55,114 nucleotides of DNA. Origin: Pseudomonadota bacterium. GTDB taxonomy: Bacteria; Pseudomonadota; Gammaproteobacteria; Burkholderiales; Rhodocyclaceae. The position numbers and the translations under genes were made by a program. Positions 39,101 to 47,270 of this stretch are shown here, in pieces. Numbering within the stretch: the first letter of the stretch is position 1; each line of letters starts with the position of its first letter. Where the stretch lies: positions 1-55,114 of the forward strand of contig JAGTRW010000028.1 in NCBI GenBank assembly GCA_018262095.1, written 5' to 3'. Under the pieces are notes generated by a model. It worked only from the letters and a program-made list of their open reading frames with translations. It was not told where the DNA came from and searched no databases.

Positions 39101-39811
39101 TCAGCGGCCGCTGTGGCGCATCATGTTGAGGAAAGGCAGGACATTTTGGCGCACCGTCCGCTCGCCGACGGCGCAGCCTTTTTCGCTGAGCGCGCCGGTC
39201 GGACAGACCTGGACGCATTTGCCGCACGACGTGCAACTCAGCGCCCGCCCCCACGGCTGATCGAGGTCGCAGCCCAGGCGCGAGTTGATGCCGCGCCCCA
39301 TGACGTTCCAGGTGCGCGCGCCTTCGACCTCTTCGCAGGCACGCAGGCAGCGCGTGCACAAGATGCAGCGATTGGGATCGTAGTTGAATCTCGGATGCGA
39401 GGCGTCGAACTTGAAGCGTGGATAGCGATACGGATAGCGCGTGTGCGTCACGCCGAGTCGCTGCGCCAGCGATTGCAGCTCGCAGTGCCCGTTCGCGACG
39501 CACACCGCGCAGACGTGGTTACGTTCAGCGAGCAGCAATTCGACGATCATCTGACGGTACTTGGTGAGCCGGGAAGAATCGATAGAGATGTCCATTCCCT
39601 CGGCGACCCGCGTCGCGCACGCGGCAAGCAAGCGCGGCACGCCGCGGATTTCGACCAGGCACAGACGGCAGGCGCCGACCGCAGACAGCCCCTTGAAGTG
39701 GCACAGCGTCGGAATGAAAAAGCCGTTATCACGCGCCAGATCGAGAATCGTCGTCCCTTCGCTGGCGGTCAGCTCGGCACCGGAAATTTTGAGCGTAACG
39801 GTCTTGGCCAT
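39101..39811 (-). CDS. hoxU: NAD-linked hydrogenase diaphorase small subunit HoxU
   Basis: The protein has 236 residues and resembles the N-terminal part of NuoG. Ligand sets in order are: [2Fe-2S] in CHFKGLSAVGACRLC; an HxxxCxxC-type [4Fe-4S] site in NHVCAVCVANGHC; and two [4Fe-4S] sites in CILCTRCLRAC and CTSCGKCVQVCP. HoxU wires electrons between HoxY and HoxF. The gene is last in the hoxYHWEFU order, 4 bp after hoxF. Confidence 0.93.
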   Translation of the reverse strand: MAKTVTLKISGAELTASEGTTILDLARDNGFFIPTLCHFKGLSAVGACRLCLVEIRGVPRLLAACATRVAEGMDISIDSSRLTKYRQMIVELLLAERNHVCAVCVANGHCELQSLAQRLGVTHTRYPYRYPRFKFDASHPRFNYDPNRCILCTRCLRACEEVEGARTWNVMGRGINSRLGCDLDQPWGRALSCTSCGKCVQVCPTGALSEKGCAVGERTVRQNVLPFLNMMRHSGR

Positions 39812-39815
39812 GGCT

Positions 39816-42800
39816 TCATCCTTTCGCCGCAGCGGGGTCGCGGACGTCGCAGCGCAGGCAGCGGCGGCTCTCGGCGTGCGCCATTTCGGGCGTCAGTCCG
39901 AGCAGCACTTCGGCATCGCTGGTCCGGCGCTGCAACACCGCGAGTTCAGGCGACGAATTGCGCGCACCGCCCTCGGGCTCGAGCGCTACGCGTTGGGCGA
40001 CGGCAAAGGCGCCGAGTACCTGTGCGAGGCGATCCTCGCCACAGAGGATGGCGTCGATCGCTCGCGCCGCATCCTTGCCGGTCGCCATCGTCGACGACAC
40101 GTTCGACGCGCCGGTCACCAGATCGCCGCCGGCAAAGACGCGCTGACGGTTGGTTTCATAGGTGACCCAGTCGGCCGCCGCAGTACCGTTCTCGCGAACG
40201 TGAATTCCGCAGCGGCGCAACGGTTCGACGTCGGGCCGCTCACCGATCGCCAGGATCAGGTTGTCACAATCGACGACAAAGGTATCGCCGGTCGACACCG
40301 GACGCCGGCGGCCGTCGAGCGTGTAATCGCCGAGCCTGGTTCGCATCAATTCGATGCCGGTGACTCGCCCGCGCTGGTCGCAAACGACGCGTTGCGGCGC
40401 GACCAAGAACATCAGCTTGACGCCCTCCATTTCCGCATCGCGCACTTCCTCGGCGATCGCCGGCATGTCCTGGCGTTCGCGGCGATAGGCGATGGTCACC
40501 GCGCAGCCGGCGCGTAGCGCGGTTCGCGCCGAATCGACCGCAGCGTTGCCGCCGCCGATGACCACAACCCGCTTGCCGATCGTCGTCGGCTGATCGCGCG
40601 CGACCTGTTCGAGAAAATCGATCGCATGCCAGACGCCCGGCGATTCCTCGCCGGGGACACCCGCGCTCGCCGCACTCCACGTTCCGGTCGCCAGGAAGAC
40701 GGCGTCGTTGTCGGCCTCGAGCACGTCGAGCGAAACGCCTGCACCAAGCTTTTGGCCAAAGCGGAAGGCGACACCCAGGCTTTCGATGACGTCGATTTCC
40801 TGCCTGAGCATTGCCCGGGGAAGGCGGTATTGCGGCAGCGAGTAACGCAGCATGCCGCCAGCCGCCTCGCGCGCCTCGAAAACAGTCACCTGGTGCCCGA
40901 ACAACGCGAGATAAAAAGCCGCGCTAAGCCCGGAGGGACCGGCGCCGACGATCGCGACGCGCTTGCCGCTGGACGGCAGGCGACGCCTGGCAAGTCGAGC
41001 CTTGATCTCACCCAGCAGCGCGCCCGCAAAGACCTGGTCGGCGATGAAGCGATGGACTTCACGCATATTGACCGGCGCATCGACGTGAGCTCGACGGCAC
41101 TGGCTTTCGCACGGATGCTGGCAGATTCGCCCGGTCGATCCGGGCAGCGGGTTGTCGAGCCAGATCAACTCGGCGGCCTGCGCGATTTGCCCGCTCCGGG
41201 TCAATTCGAGGAAGAGCGGAATGCGCATGTGCAGCGGGCATGAATTCTCGCACGGCGAGAGGAAGAGCGAATCGCAGACGCCAGCGCGGCAGCGATGCGC
41301 GCGCAAGTGCTCGTCGTACTCACGGCGGAAATGGCGTAGCGTCGTGAGCACCGGATTGGGCGCGCTCTGACCGAGCCCGCACAGCGACATTTCGCGGATC
41401 ATCGGCACGAGTTCTTCGAGCAGTTCGACGTCGGCGTCGCTGGCTTTGCCGGCGCTGATCTTGTTGAGCAGGGTCAGCGCCTGATCGAGCCCGGCGCGAC
41501 ACGGGATGCATTTTCCGCACGATTCGGCGTGCGTAAACTCCAGAAAATAGCGCGCGACATCGACCATGCAATTGTCTTCGTCCATCACCACCATGCCGCC
41601 CGAACCCATGATCGCGCCGAGCTGCAGCAGCGATTCGTAGTCGATCGCGACGTCGAAACTCGATGCCGGAATACAGCCGCCCGACGGCCCGCCCGATTGC
41701 ACCGCCTTGACTCGCTTGCCATCGGGAGCACCTTGGCCGCCCTGACCTATTTCGTAGATCATCGTCTTGAGTTGCGTTCCGAGCGGTAGTTCAACGAGGC
41801 CGGTGTTGACGACCTTGCCGACCAGCGAGAAGACCTTGGTTCCCGAGCTGCTCGCTGTCCCGGTTTGCGCGAACCACGATCCACCGCGCTCGATGATCAC
41901 CGGGATGTTGCACCAGGTCTCGACGTTGTTGATGTTGGTAGGCATTCCCCACAGACCCTTTTGCGCAGGGAACGGCGGACGCGGGCGCGGGCGTCCGGCG
42001 TGGCCCTCAAGCGAGGCGATCATCGCCGTCTCTTCGCCGCAGACAAAGGCGCCGGCGCCCTCGACGAGCTTGATGTCAAAGTTGAAATCGGTTCCCAGGA
42101 TGTGTTCGCCGACCAGCCCGAATTGGCGCGCCTCGGCGAGCGCGTGTTTCAAGCGCTCGACGGCGAGCGGATACTCGGCGCGCAAGTAGACGATGCCTTC
42201 GCTGGCGCCCATCGCGAATGCGCCGATCAGCATGCCTTCGATCAGCATGTGCGGATCGCTCTCGATCTCGTTGCGGTTCATGTACGCGCCGGGGTCGCCC
42301 TCGTCGGCGTTGCAGATGATGTATTTCTGTCCGTCTTGCAGTCCACTGCCGGCCTTGCGCAGCAGGTCCCACTTGACGCCGGTCGGATAACCGGCGCCGC
42401 CACGTCCGCGCAGTTTCGATTTCTTGACCTCCTCGATGATCTCGCCAACGCCCGGCTTCTGCATCGCCTGGTAGAGCGCATGATAGCCGCCGACCGCGAT
42501 GTATTCCTCGATGTCTTCGGGATTGATCAGACCGCAATTTCTGAGAACGATTTTCTTCTGCCCCTTGAAGAAAGCTATTTCGTCCCAGTGCGGCAGGTCG
42601 GCAAAACCGCGGCCGTACATCACGTGACCGGTCAGGTGGTCCCATTCGTCGATCCGGCAGATCGCCTTGTCGAGCGGCGGCTGACCCGCCGCGATGGATT
42701 CGACGATGGCGAGCGCATCTTGCGGCCTGACCCGACCGAGAACGATCAATGGGAAACCGGGAAGATGGATGTTGACCAGCGGTTCGGCGGCGCAGAAACC

Positions 42801-42998
42801 GAAGCAACCGAGCTTGGTCAGTTGCGCGTCGACACCACAGCGCTTGAGCGCGTCTTTGATCGCGTCAAACACGTCGCGCGCGCCGTTGCCGATGCCGCAG
42901 GTACCCAGGCCGACACCGATACGCGGTTTGCCCGGCAGTATCTTCATCATCCCCGTGCGTCGGGCGTCGTGCAATCCATCGAGATCGTGAATTTTCAT
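39816..42998 (-). CDS. hoxF: HoxF-like diaphorase fused to a GltD/NfnB-like flavoprotein
   Basis: The protein has 1060 residues; ordinary HoxF has about 600. Residues 25-100 form a thioredoxin-like [2Fe-2S] domain (GTCGIGNGA, GCFGFC) of the HydB/HndC kind. Residues 140-570 are a NuoF-like FMN/NAD module: GRGGAGYPTGVKW (198), NADEGDPGAYMNR, an SLBB segment, and N3-type cysteines 494, 497, 500 and 540. From about 570 a glutamate synthase beta-like half follows: cysteines 583, 587, 626, 630 and 634, FAD loop VGAGPSG (684-690), NAD(P) loop GGGNAAVD (815-822), YRRERQDMPA and AGGDLVTG. The start overlaps the hoxE stop (ATGA). It likely joins NADH and NADPH chemistry, possibly by flavin bifurcation. 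Confidence 0.93.
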   Translation of the reverse strand: MKIHDLDGLHDARRTGMMKILPGKPRIGVGLGTCGIGNGARDVFDAIKDALKRCGVDAQLTKLGCFGFCAAEPLVNIHLPGFPLIVLGRVRPQDALAIVESIAAGQPPLDKAICRIDEWDHLTGHVMYGRGFADLPHWDEIAFFKGQKKIVLRNCGLINPEDIEEYIAVGGYHALYQAMQKPGVGEIIEEVKKSKLRGRGGAGYPTGVKWDLLRKAGSGLQDGQKYIICNADEGDPGAYMNRNEIESDPHMLIEGMLIGAFAMGASEGIVYLRAEYPLAVERLKHALAEARQFGLVGEHILGTDFNFDIKLVEGAGAFVCGEETAMIASLEGHAGRPRPRPPFPAQKGLWGMPTNINNVETWCNIPVIIERGGSWFAQTGTASSSGTKVFSLVGKVVNTGLVELPLGTQLKTMIYEIGQGGQGAPDGKRVKAVQSGGPSGGCIPASSFDVAIDYESLLQLGAIMGSGGMVVMDEDNCMVDVARYFLEFTHAESCGKCIPCRAGLDQALTLLNKISAGKASDADVELLEELVPMIREMSLCGLGQSAPNPVLTTLRHFRREYDEHLRAHRCRAGVCDSLFLSPCENSCPLHMRIPLFLELTRSGQIAQAAELIWLDNPLPGSTGRICQHPCESQCRRAHVDAPVNMREVHRFIADQVFAGALLGEIKARLARRRLPSSGKRVAIVGAGPSGLSAAFYLALFGHQVTVFEAREAAGGMLRYSLPQYRLPRAMLRQEIDVIESLGVAFRFGQKLGAGVSLDVLEADNDAVFLATGTWSAASAGVPGEESPGVWHAIDFLEQVARDQPTTIGKRVVVIGGGNAAVDSARTALRAGCAVTIAYRRERQDMPAIAEEVRDAEMEGVKLMFLVAPQRVVCDQRGRVTGIELMRTRLGDYTLDGRRRPVSTGDTFVVDCDNLILAIGERPDVEPLRRCGIHVRENGTAAADWVTYETNRQRVFAGGDLVTGASNVSSTMATGKDAARAIDAILCGEDRLAQVLGAFAVAQRVALEPEGGARNSSPELAVLQRRTSDAEVLLGLTPEMAHAESRRCLRCDVRDPAAAKG

Positions 42999-43537
42999 GG
43001 CGCCGCTCCGGTGTCTGCGTCGATCGCCGCGACCAGTTTGCGCAATCTCAAATCGCTGACGTGGCCGTAGATTTCGTGGTCGATCGCCGCGACCGGCGCC
43101 AGTGCGCACTGGCCGAAACAGGCGACGGTGCGGATGGTGAGTTGACAATCGGGCGTCGTAAATGACGTCGCCGCGCCGCATTCGGACCCGACTTCGTCAT
43201 CGTCGTCGCGAAACCCGGCGGCGGCCTTGAGTCCATCGAGCAATTGCTTCGATCCGCGCGTGTGACACGCCGTGCCACGACAAACGGTGACCGTGTGCCG
43301 GCCCTGCGGCTTGAGATTGAAGAAAGCGTAGAAGGTGATGACGCTCATAAGCTGCGAACGCGCGACGCCCATCTTCTGCGCGACGAACTCGTGCGTTTCC
43401 GGCGGCAAATACTTGAGCGGATGAAGTTGCTGGATTTCCTCGAGGATGGCAAGCACGTCGCCGGTCCGCTCGGGATGACGCGCGATGACTTCATCGATGA
43501 TTTCTTCAGCGAGAGGTTTGCTTTGCGCAGCGATCAT
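42995..43537 (-). CDS. hoxE: Diaphorase subunit HoxE (NuoE-like)
   Basis: The protein has 180 residues and a thioredoxin-like [2Fe-2S] fold. Ligands appear in VCRGTACHTRGS and ACFGQCALAP. The N-terminus (GDVLAILEEIQQLHPLKYLP) is typical of NuoE. HoxE docks on HoxFU and mediates electron flow to quinone or ferredoxin partners in cyanobacteria. An acidic run (DDDDE) lies between the two ligand pairs. It precedes the fused hoxF with ATGA overlap. Confidence 0.93.
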   Translation of the reverse strand: MIAAQSKPLAEEIIDEVIARHPERTGDVLAILEEIQQLHPLKYLPPETHEFVAQKMGVARSQLMSVITFYAFFNLKPQGRHTVTVCRGTACHTRGSKQLLDGLKAAAGFRDDDDEVGSECGAATSFTTPDCQLTIRTVACFGQCALAPVAAIDHEIYGHVSDLRLRKLVAAIDADTGAAP

Positions 43538-43549
43538 CTCAACCCCCTT

Positions 43550-44038
43550 TCACTCGCCGAATAGGGCAACTGCCTCGTCGATCCGCTGCGCGGTTTCGGG
43601 AGAAATGGTCTCGCCCGTGGCGAAGCGAAAAGCCGGGATCCCGACAACCCAGGCATCAGGAACGCTGCCGCCGAGCCGGCCGACCAGAGCGAGCAGGCGC
43701 GCCGGATCGCCGTGATGACCCGGCACGCTGTGCGCATCGTCAGCACCGATTCGTTCGATGCGAAGCTTGGCGCCGGGCTCCTTGGCCGCGTAGGCGTCAA
43801 CAAACACCACTTGCGCCGCACGTGCAATATCTTCGGCCAGCTCGGGAGTCAGTTGATGAGTGACGATCACGCGTATCGGCGAGTCTCGCGCGGCGATCAT
43901 CGTCGCCGCGCGGATTCCGGCGCCGTCGTCGCCGCGCAGCGCATTGCCGTAGCCGATGATCAACAGCGCCAGGCGCGGCGACATGACTGGTCGCCGAAAC
44001 TCGTCGCATCGCGCGGTGAAATCCGGACACGTGATCAT
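43550..44038 (-). CDS. hoxW: Hydrogenase maturation endopeptidase HoxW
   Basis: The protein has 162 residues. IIGYGNALRGDDGAGIRAA is the family motif with the first nickel-site acid; VVFVDAYAA and the later GHHGDPARLLAL supply the others. HoxW cuts the HoxH C-terminus after nickel insertion. The ATG at 44038 lies 2 bp after the hoxH stop and suits coupling; an internal ATG at 43984 (MSPRLALLIIGYGN) is an equally good match to the family start. Neither has a strong ribosome site. Confidence 0.9.
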   Translation of the reverse strand: MITCPDFTARCDEFRRPVMSPRLALLIIGYGNALRGDDGAGIRAATMIAARDSPIRVIVTHQLTPELAEDIARAAQVVFVDAYAAKEPGAKLRIERIGADDAHSVPGHHGDPARLLALVGRLGGSVPDAWVVGIPAFRFATGETISPETAQRIDEAVALFGE

Positions 44039-44040
44039 TG

Positions 44041-45465
44041 TCAGCGCTCGCAGCAATCGAGCATCTCGCCGGCCGGATCGACCAGTTCGATGCGCAGCAT
44101 CATCTGCCCGAGCGCGTGCGTCGAGCAGCTCAGGCACGGGTCGAAACAGCGGATCACCGCTTCGACGCGGTTGAGCGCGCCCTCGCTGATTTTCGCTGCC
44201 TTGACGAAGCGTTTGGCGACCTGCGTGATCCCCCGGTTCATCGCCAGATTGTTGTGACCGGTGGCGATGATCAGGTTGGCCCAGCTGATCAGGCCGTTGT
44301 CGTCGATACGGTAATGATGGATCAGCGTACCGCGCGGCGCCTCGGAAACACCAATGCCTTCGCGCTTGTTCGGGTTGGCGATGGCGCGCACCGGCATACC
44401 CAGAATTTCCGGTGCAGCAAGCAACTCACCAACGCGTTCAAGCGCGTGGAGTATTTCGATCAGGCGCGCGCAATGGTAGTGGAACGAACTCAATACCGCG
44501 CCGTCCGGCTGCAAGGCGCGGAACTGCCCAAGTTCGCTCTCGGCGAGCGGCGTTCCCAAGCGCTCGCAGACATTGAGGCGCGCCAGCGGACCGACACGGT
44601 AGATCCCCTGCGGATAGCCGAGCAGCTTGAAGTAAGGCGACTTAAGATAGCTGTCAGCTTCGACGGCTTCGCCGATAGTGTCCGCATAGTCGCATGCGGC
44701 GATTTGATCGGCGACGATCCGGCGCTGCGCATCGACGATGCGAATCGATCCGTCGTAGTGCTCTATCGTTCCATCGGGAGAGACCAGCGCCATAAACAGG
44801 CTCGGGAAATTCGCAAAGCTGTCGATCTCGTCCTGAAAGCGGCTGATCACCGGCTTGAACCAATCGAGCGTCTTGCGAGCGATGGCTAACGCCTGCGAAA
44901 GCTGCACGACGATAGCATCGCGCGCCTCAGGACTTAGCGCCTGATTGACGCCGCCGGGAACGATCCAGGACGGATGAATCCGTTTGCCGCTCGTCAGTTC
45001 GATGATCTGCTGGCCGAACTTGCGCAGCCAGATTCCGTCTTTGGCGAGTTCGGGAAACTTCGCTGCGACGCCAAGAATGTGGCGCAACGCGGGGTCCGAA
45101 TCCATTCCCAGCAACAGGTCGGGCGAACTCAGATGGAAGAAGCTCAGTGCATGCGACTGGATGATCTGCGCGTAGTTGATCAGCCGGCGCAGCATCGCCG
45201 CTGATTCGGGGATGCGCACCGCCATGATCTCGTCGCAGGCTTTGGCCGATGCCAGCAGGTGACTGATCGGACAGATGCCGCAGGTGCGCGCGGTCAGCGA
45301 CGGCATTTCCTGAAACGGCCGGCCCTCGACGAACTTCTCGAAACCCCGGAACTGCGTGATGTGCAGCCGGGCGATATCGACTTCGCCGTGCTCGTCGAGT
45401 CGGATCGTGATCCGGGAGTGGCCTTCGATTCGTGTGACCGGGTCAATGGTAATGAGCTTGGTCAT
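44041..45465 (-). CDS. hoxH: [NiFe]-hydrogenase large subunit HoxH
   Basis: The protein has 474 residues. The nickel ligands sit in RTCGICPISH near the N-terminus and DPCLSCSTHALGQM near the C-terminus, matching group 3d bidirectional NAD-linked enzymes. The processing site is after the histidine in STH, so about 24 residues would be removed by HoxW. With HoxY it forms the hydrogenase module. No hyp maturation genes are nearby, so these must be elsewhere. Confidence 0.95.
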   Translation of the reverse strand: MTKLITIDPVTRIEGHSRITIRLDEHGEVDIARLHITQFRGFEKFVEGRPFQEMPSLTARTCGICPISHLLASAKACDEIMAVRIPESAAMLRRLINYAQIIQSHALSFFHLSSPDLLLGMDSDPALRHILGVAAKFPELAKDGIWLRKFGQQIIELTSGKRIHPSWIVPGGVNQALSPEARDAIVVQLSQALAIARKTLDWFKPVISRFQDEIDSFANFPSLFMALVSPDGTIEHYDGSIRIVDAQRRIVADQIAACDYADTIGEAVEADSYLKSPYFKLLGYPQGIYRVGPLARLNVCERLGTPLAESELGQFRALQPDGAVLSSFHYHCARLIEILHALERVGELLAAPEILGMPVRAIANPNKREGIGVSEAPRGTLIHHYRIDDNGLISWANLIIATGHNNLAMNRGITQVAKRFVKAAKISEGALNRVEAVIRCFDPCLSCSTHALGQMMLRIELVDPAGEMLDCCER

Positions 45466-45480
45466 AGTAACTCCCGGACC

Positions 45481-46020
45481 TTAGCCGAAGCGCAGCGTGC
45501 TTCCTGGATCAGGCAATCGGCCTTCGAGCAGCGCCGCGAGTGCGGTGAAAATGCTTTCGGCATGCGGCGGACAACCGGGAACGAAGAGATCGACCTTGAC
45601 GATCTCGTGAATCGGCTTTGATTTGGGCAGCAGGCGCGGGATAACTTCGCTCGGGATCGATTGATTGAACGAGGCATTTTCAAGGTACGCACGGCGCAGG
45701 ATTTCGTCGCGGCTGAAGTAATTGCGCATACCGGGAACGTTACTGGTCACCGCGCAATCGCCGAGCGCCGCCAGCAGCCGGGTGCGCGACCTGACAATCT
45801 TGAGCTTGTGCAGGTCGTCGTCATTGCTCACTGCCCCTTCGACGAAGGTCAGATCGACGTTTTCCGGAAAGACCTTGGCGTCGACCAGCGGGCTGTACAC
45901 CAGATCGATCTGGTCGGCGATGGCGAGCAGCCGTTCGTCCATGTCGAGAAATGACATATGGCAACCCGAACAGCCATCGAGCCAGACGGTCGCAATCCTA
46001 ATTTTGTTCATGGTCGACAT
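45481..46020 (-). CDS. hoxY: [NiFe]-hydrogenase small subunit HoxY
   Basis: The protein has 179 residues, the compact HoxY length, and no Tat signal, so the enzyme is cytoplasmic. The proximal [4Fe-4S] cluster ligands lie in WLDGCSGCHMSFLD, LGDCAVTSN and VPGCPPHAES. It is the first gene of the operon. No sigma54 site was found upstream, in contrast to Ralstonia-type hox operons, so another promoter is likely. Confidence 0.94.
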   Translation of the reverse strand: MSTMNKIRIATVWLDGCSGCHMSFLDMDERLLAIADQIDLVYSPLVDAKVFPENVDLTFVEGAVSNDDDLHKLKIVRSRTRLLAALGDCAVTSNVPGMRNYFSRDEILRRAYLENASFNQSIPSEVIPRLLPKSKPIHEIVKVDLFVPGCPPHAESIFTALAALLEGRLPDPGSTLRFG

Positions 46021-46246
46021 CCCCCATGATGCTCAAGCGGGGAAAAAACTGCTCGCGCTTCGCTATTCGGCTAGCTTTCGCCCTATTTCAGTAAGCACTG
46101 AGCAACGATTCGAGCCGCCAGCCAAGGTTCGCCGCGCCCCACAAGAATAGGAAATTCAAGCGTCGATTACAAAGTATCTTTGCCGCCGGAGCCTTGGCTC
46201 GTATCCGATAATCGCCAAAGACAAAAAGTTGAGTTATGCTTGCAGC

Positions 46247-46882
46247 ATGTGCAAACAATTTGCTCTCTACTGCCCTCTAGACAAGATCCGGGAGCATTTC
46301 AAGATTCCCGATGACGACCTTGATTTCTACCCGCGCTACCATCTGGCCCCCGGCCAGGTGGCGCCGATCATCCGCACGGACGCTGCGAACAACCGCTGCC
46401 TCTCTCTGGCGCTGTGGGGCTTGATTCCCGCCTGGACCGAAGTCACCGAAACACTCGTCAGACTGATCAACGCCAAGGTCGAAACGGCGGCGATCAAGCC
46501 AATGCTCCGAAATGCCTTCAGGCAAAACCGCATTCTGATTCCTGCCGACGCATTCTACGAATGGAAACCGACGGCAGGTCAGCGACAAACCTATCTGATC
46601 CATATGAAGAACAACCAACCCTTCGGCATGGGCGGTCTGCTTGAGTTCTGGCATGGCCCCACGGGCGAAGTTGCCACCTTCTCAATCCTGACCACGGCTC
46701 CAAACGCGCTGATCGCCGAGATTCACAATCGCATGCCGGTCATCATCCGCCCCGAGAACTACGCTGAATGGCTGGACCCGAACGCCAATGACGTGAATCG
46801 CCTGCATGCTCTGAGCGCCCCCTATCCCGAAAGCGATATGGTTGCGTATCCAGTCAGCGCGGAGAAAGAGGGATCGGAGTAA
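46247..46882 (+). CDS. SRAP/YedK-type abasic-site response protein
   Basis: The protein has 211 residues. Starting at ATG 46247 the second residue is cysteine (MCKQFALY), the SRAP nucleophile exposed after Met removal; a TTG-started extension at 46229 would bury it. NAKVETAA holds the conserved Asn and Glu, and IHNRMPVII the histidine. These proteins form a thiazolidine link with abasic sites in single-stranded DNA and protect them. Most relatives read MCGRF; here it is MCKQF. No SOS box was seen. Confidence 0.9.
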   Translation: MCKQFALYCPLDKIREHFKIPDDDLDFYPRYHLAPGQVAPIIRTDAANNRCLSLALWGLIPAWTEVTETLVRLINAKVETAAIKPMLRNAFRQNRILIPADAFYEWKPTAGQRQTYLIHMKNNQPFGMGGLLEFWHGPTGEVATFSILTTAPNALIAEIHNRMPVIIRPENYAEWLDPNANDVNRLHALSAPYPESDMVAYPVSAEKEGSE

Positions 46883-46917
46883 CGGAACGAGCACGAGTCC
46901 AGCCCCTCTAGAGCGCA

Positions 46918-46955
46918 AGAAAAAAGCCCCTGAAACCATTGGTATCAGGGGCTTT
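46918..46955 (-). terminator. Terminator after tRNA-His
   Basis: In the minus direction AAAGCCCCTGA and TCAGGGGCTTT (46945-46955 with 46923-46933) form an 11-bp stem with an 11-nt loop and a T run. It also faces the SRAP gene end. Confidence 0.85.
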
Positions 46956-46959
46956 GATT

Positions 46960-47036
46960 TGGGGCGACGTACGGGGCTCGAACCCGTGACCCTTGGAATC
47001 ACAATCCAATGCTCTACCAACTGAGCTAACACCGCC
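46960..47036 (-). tRNA. tRNA-His (anticodon GTG)
   Basis: Minus-strand cloverleaf with the extra 5' G paired to C73, as is diagnostic for tRNA-His. The anticodon loop is GATTGTGATTC with anticodon GTG, the D-arm is AGCTCAGTTGGTAGAGC, the T-loop TTCGAGC, and CCA is encoded. Confidence 0.96.
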
Positions 47037-47270
47037 ATTGTTCTGACAAACTCTGTGCTACGAGAACTGACACTTTCGATCGGTCAGGCCAAACAAAAAC
47101 CATAAGCCATTGATTCAATTAGAATCAGAACTCGCGAAAGCTGCTTTGTTCTCAACCGGACCGCATTCTACCGTACAAATATTGCGCAGTCCAATTTTGT
47201 GCGCTTTTTCTCTGCTCGGCACCGGTAAAAAAACGGATTGACGACGACTCGGTCCGACCACGTGCGATTC

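Noticed and set aside
46021-46246. Sigma54 promoter for the hox operon, by analogy with Ralstonia
   Set aside because: No minus-strand GG-N10-GC pair with adequate flanks was found in the interval.
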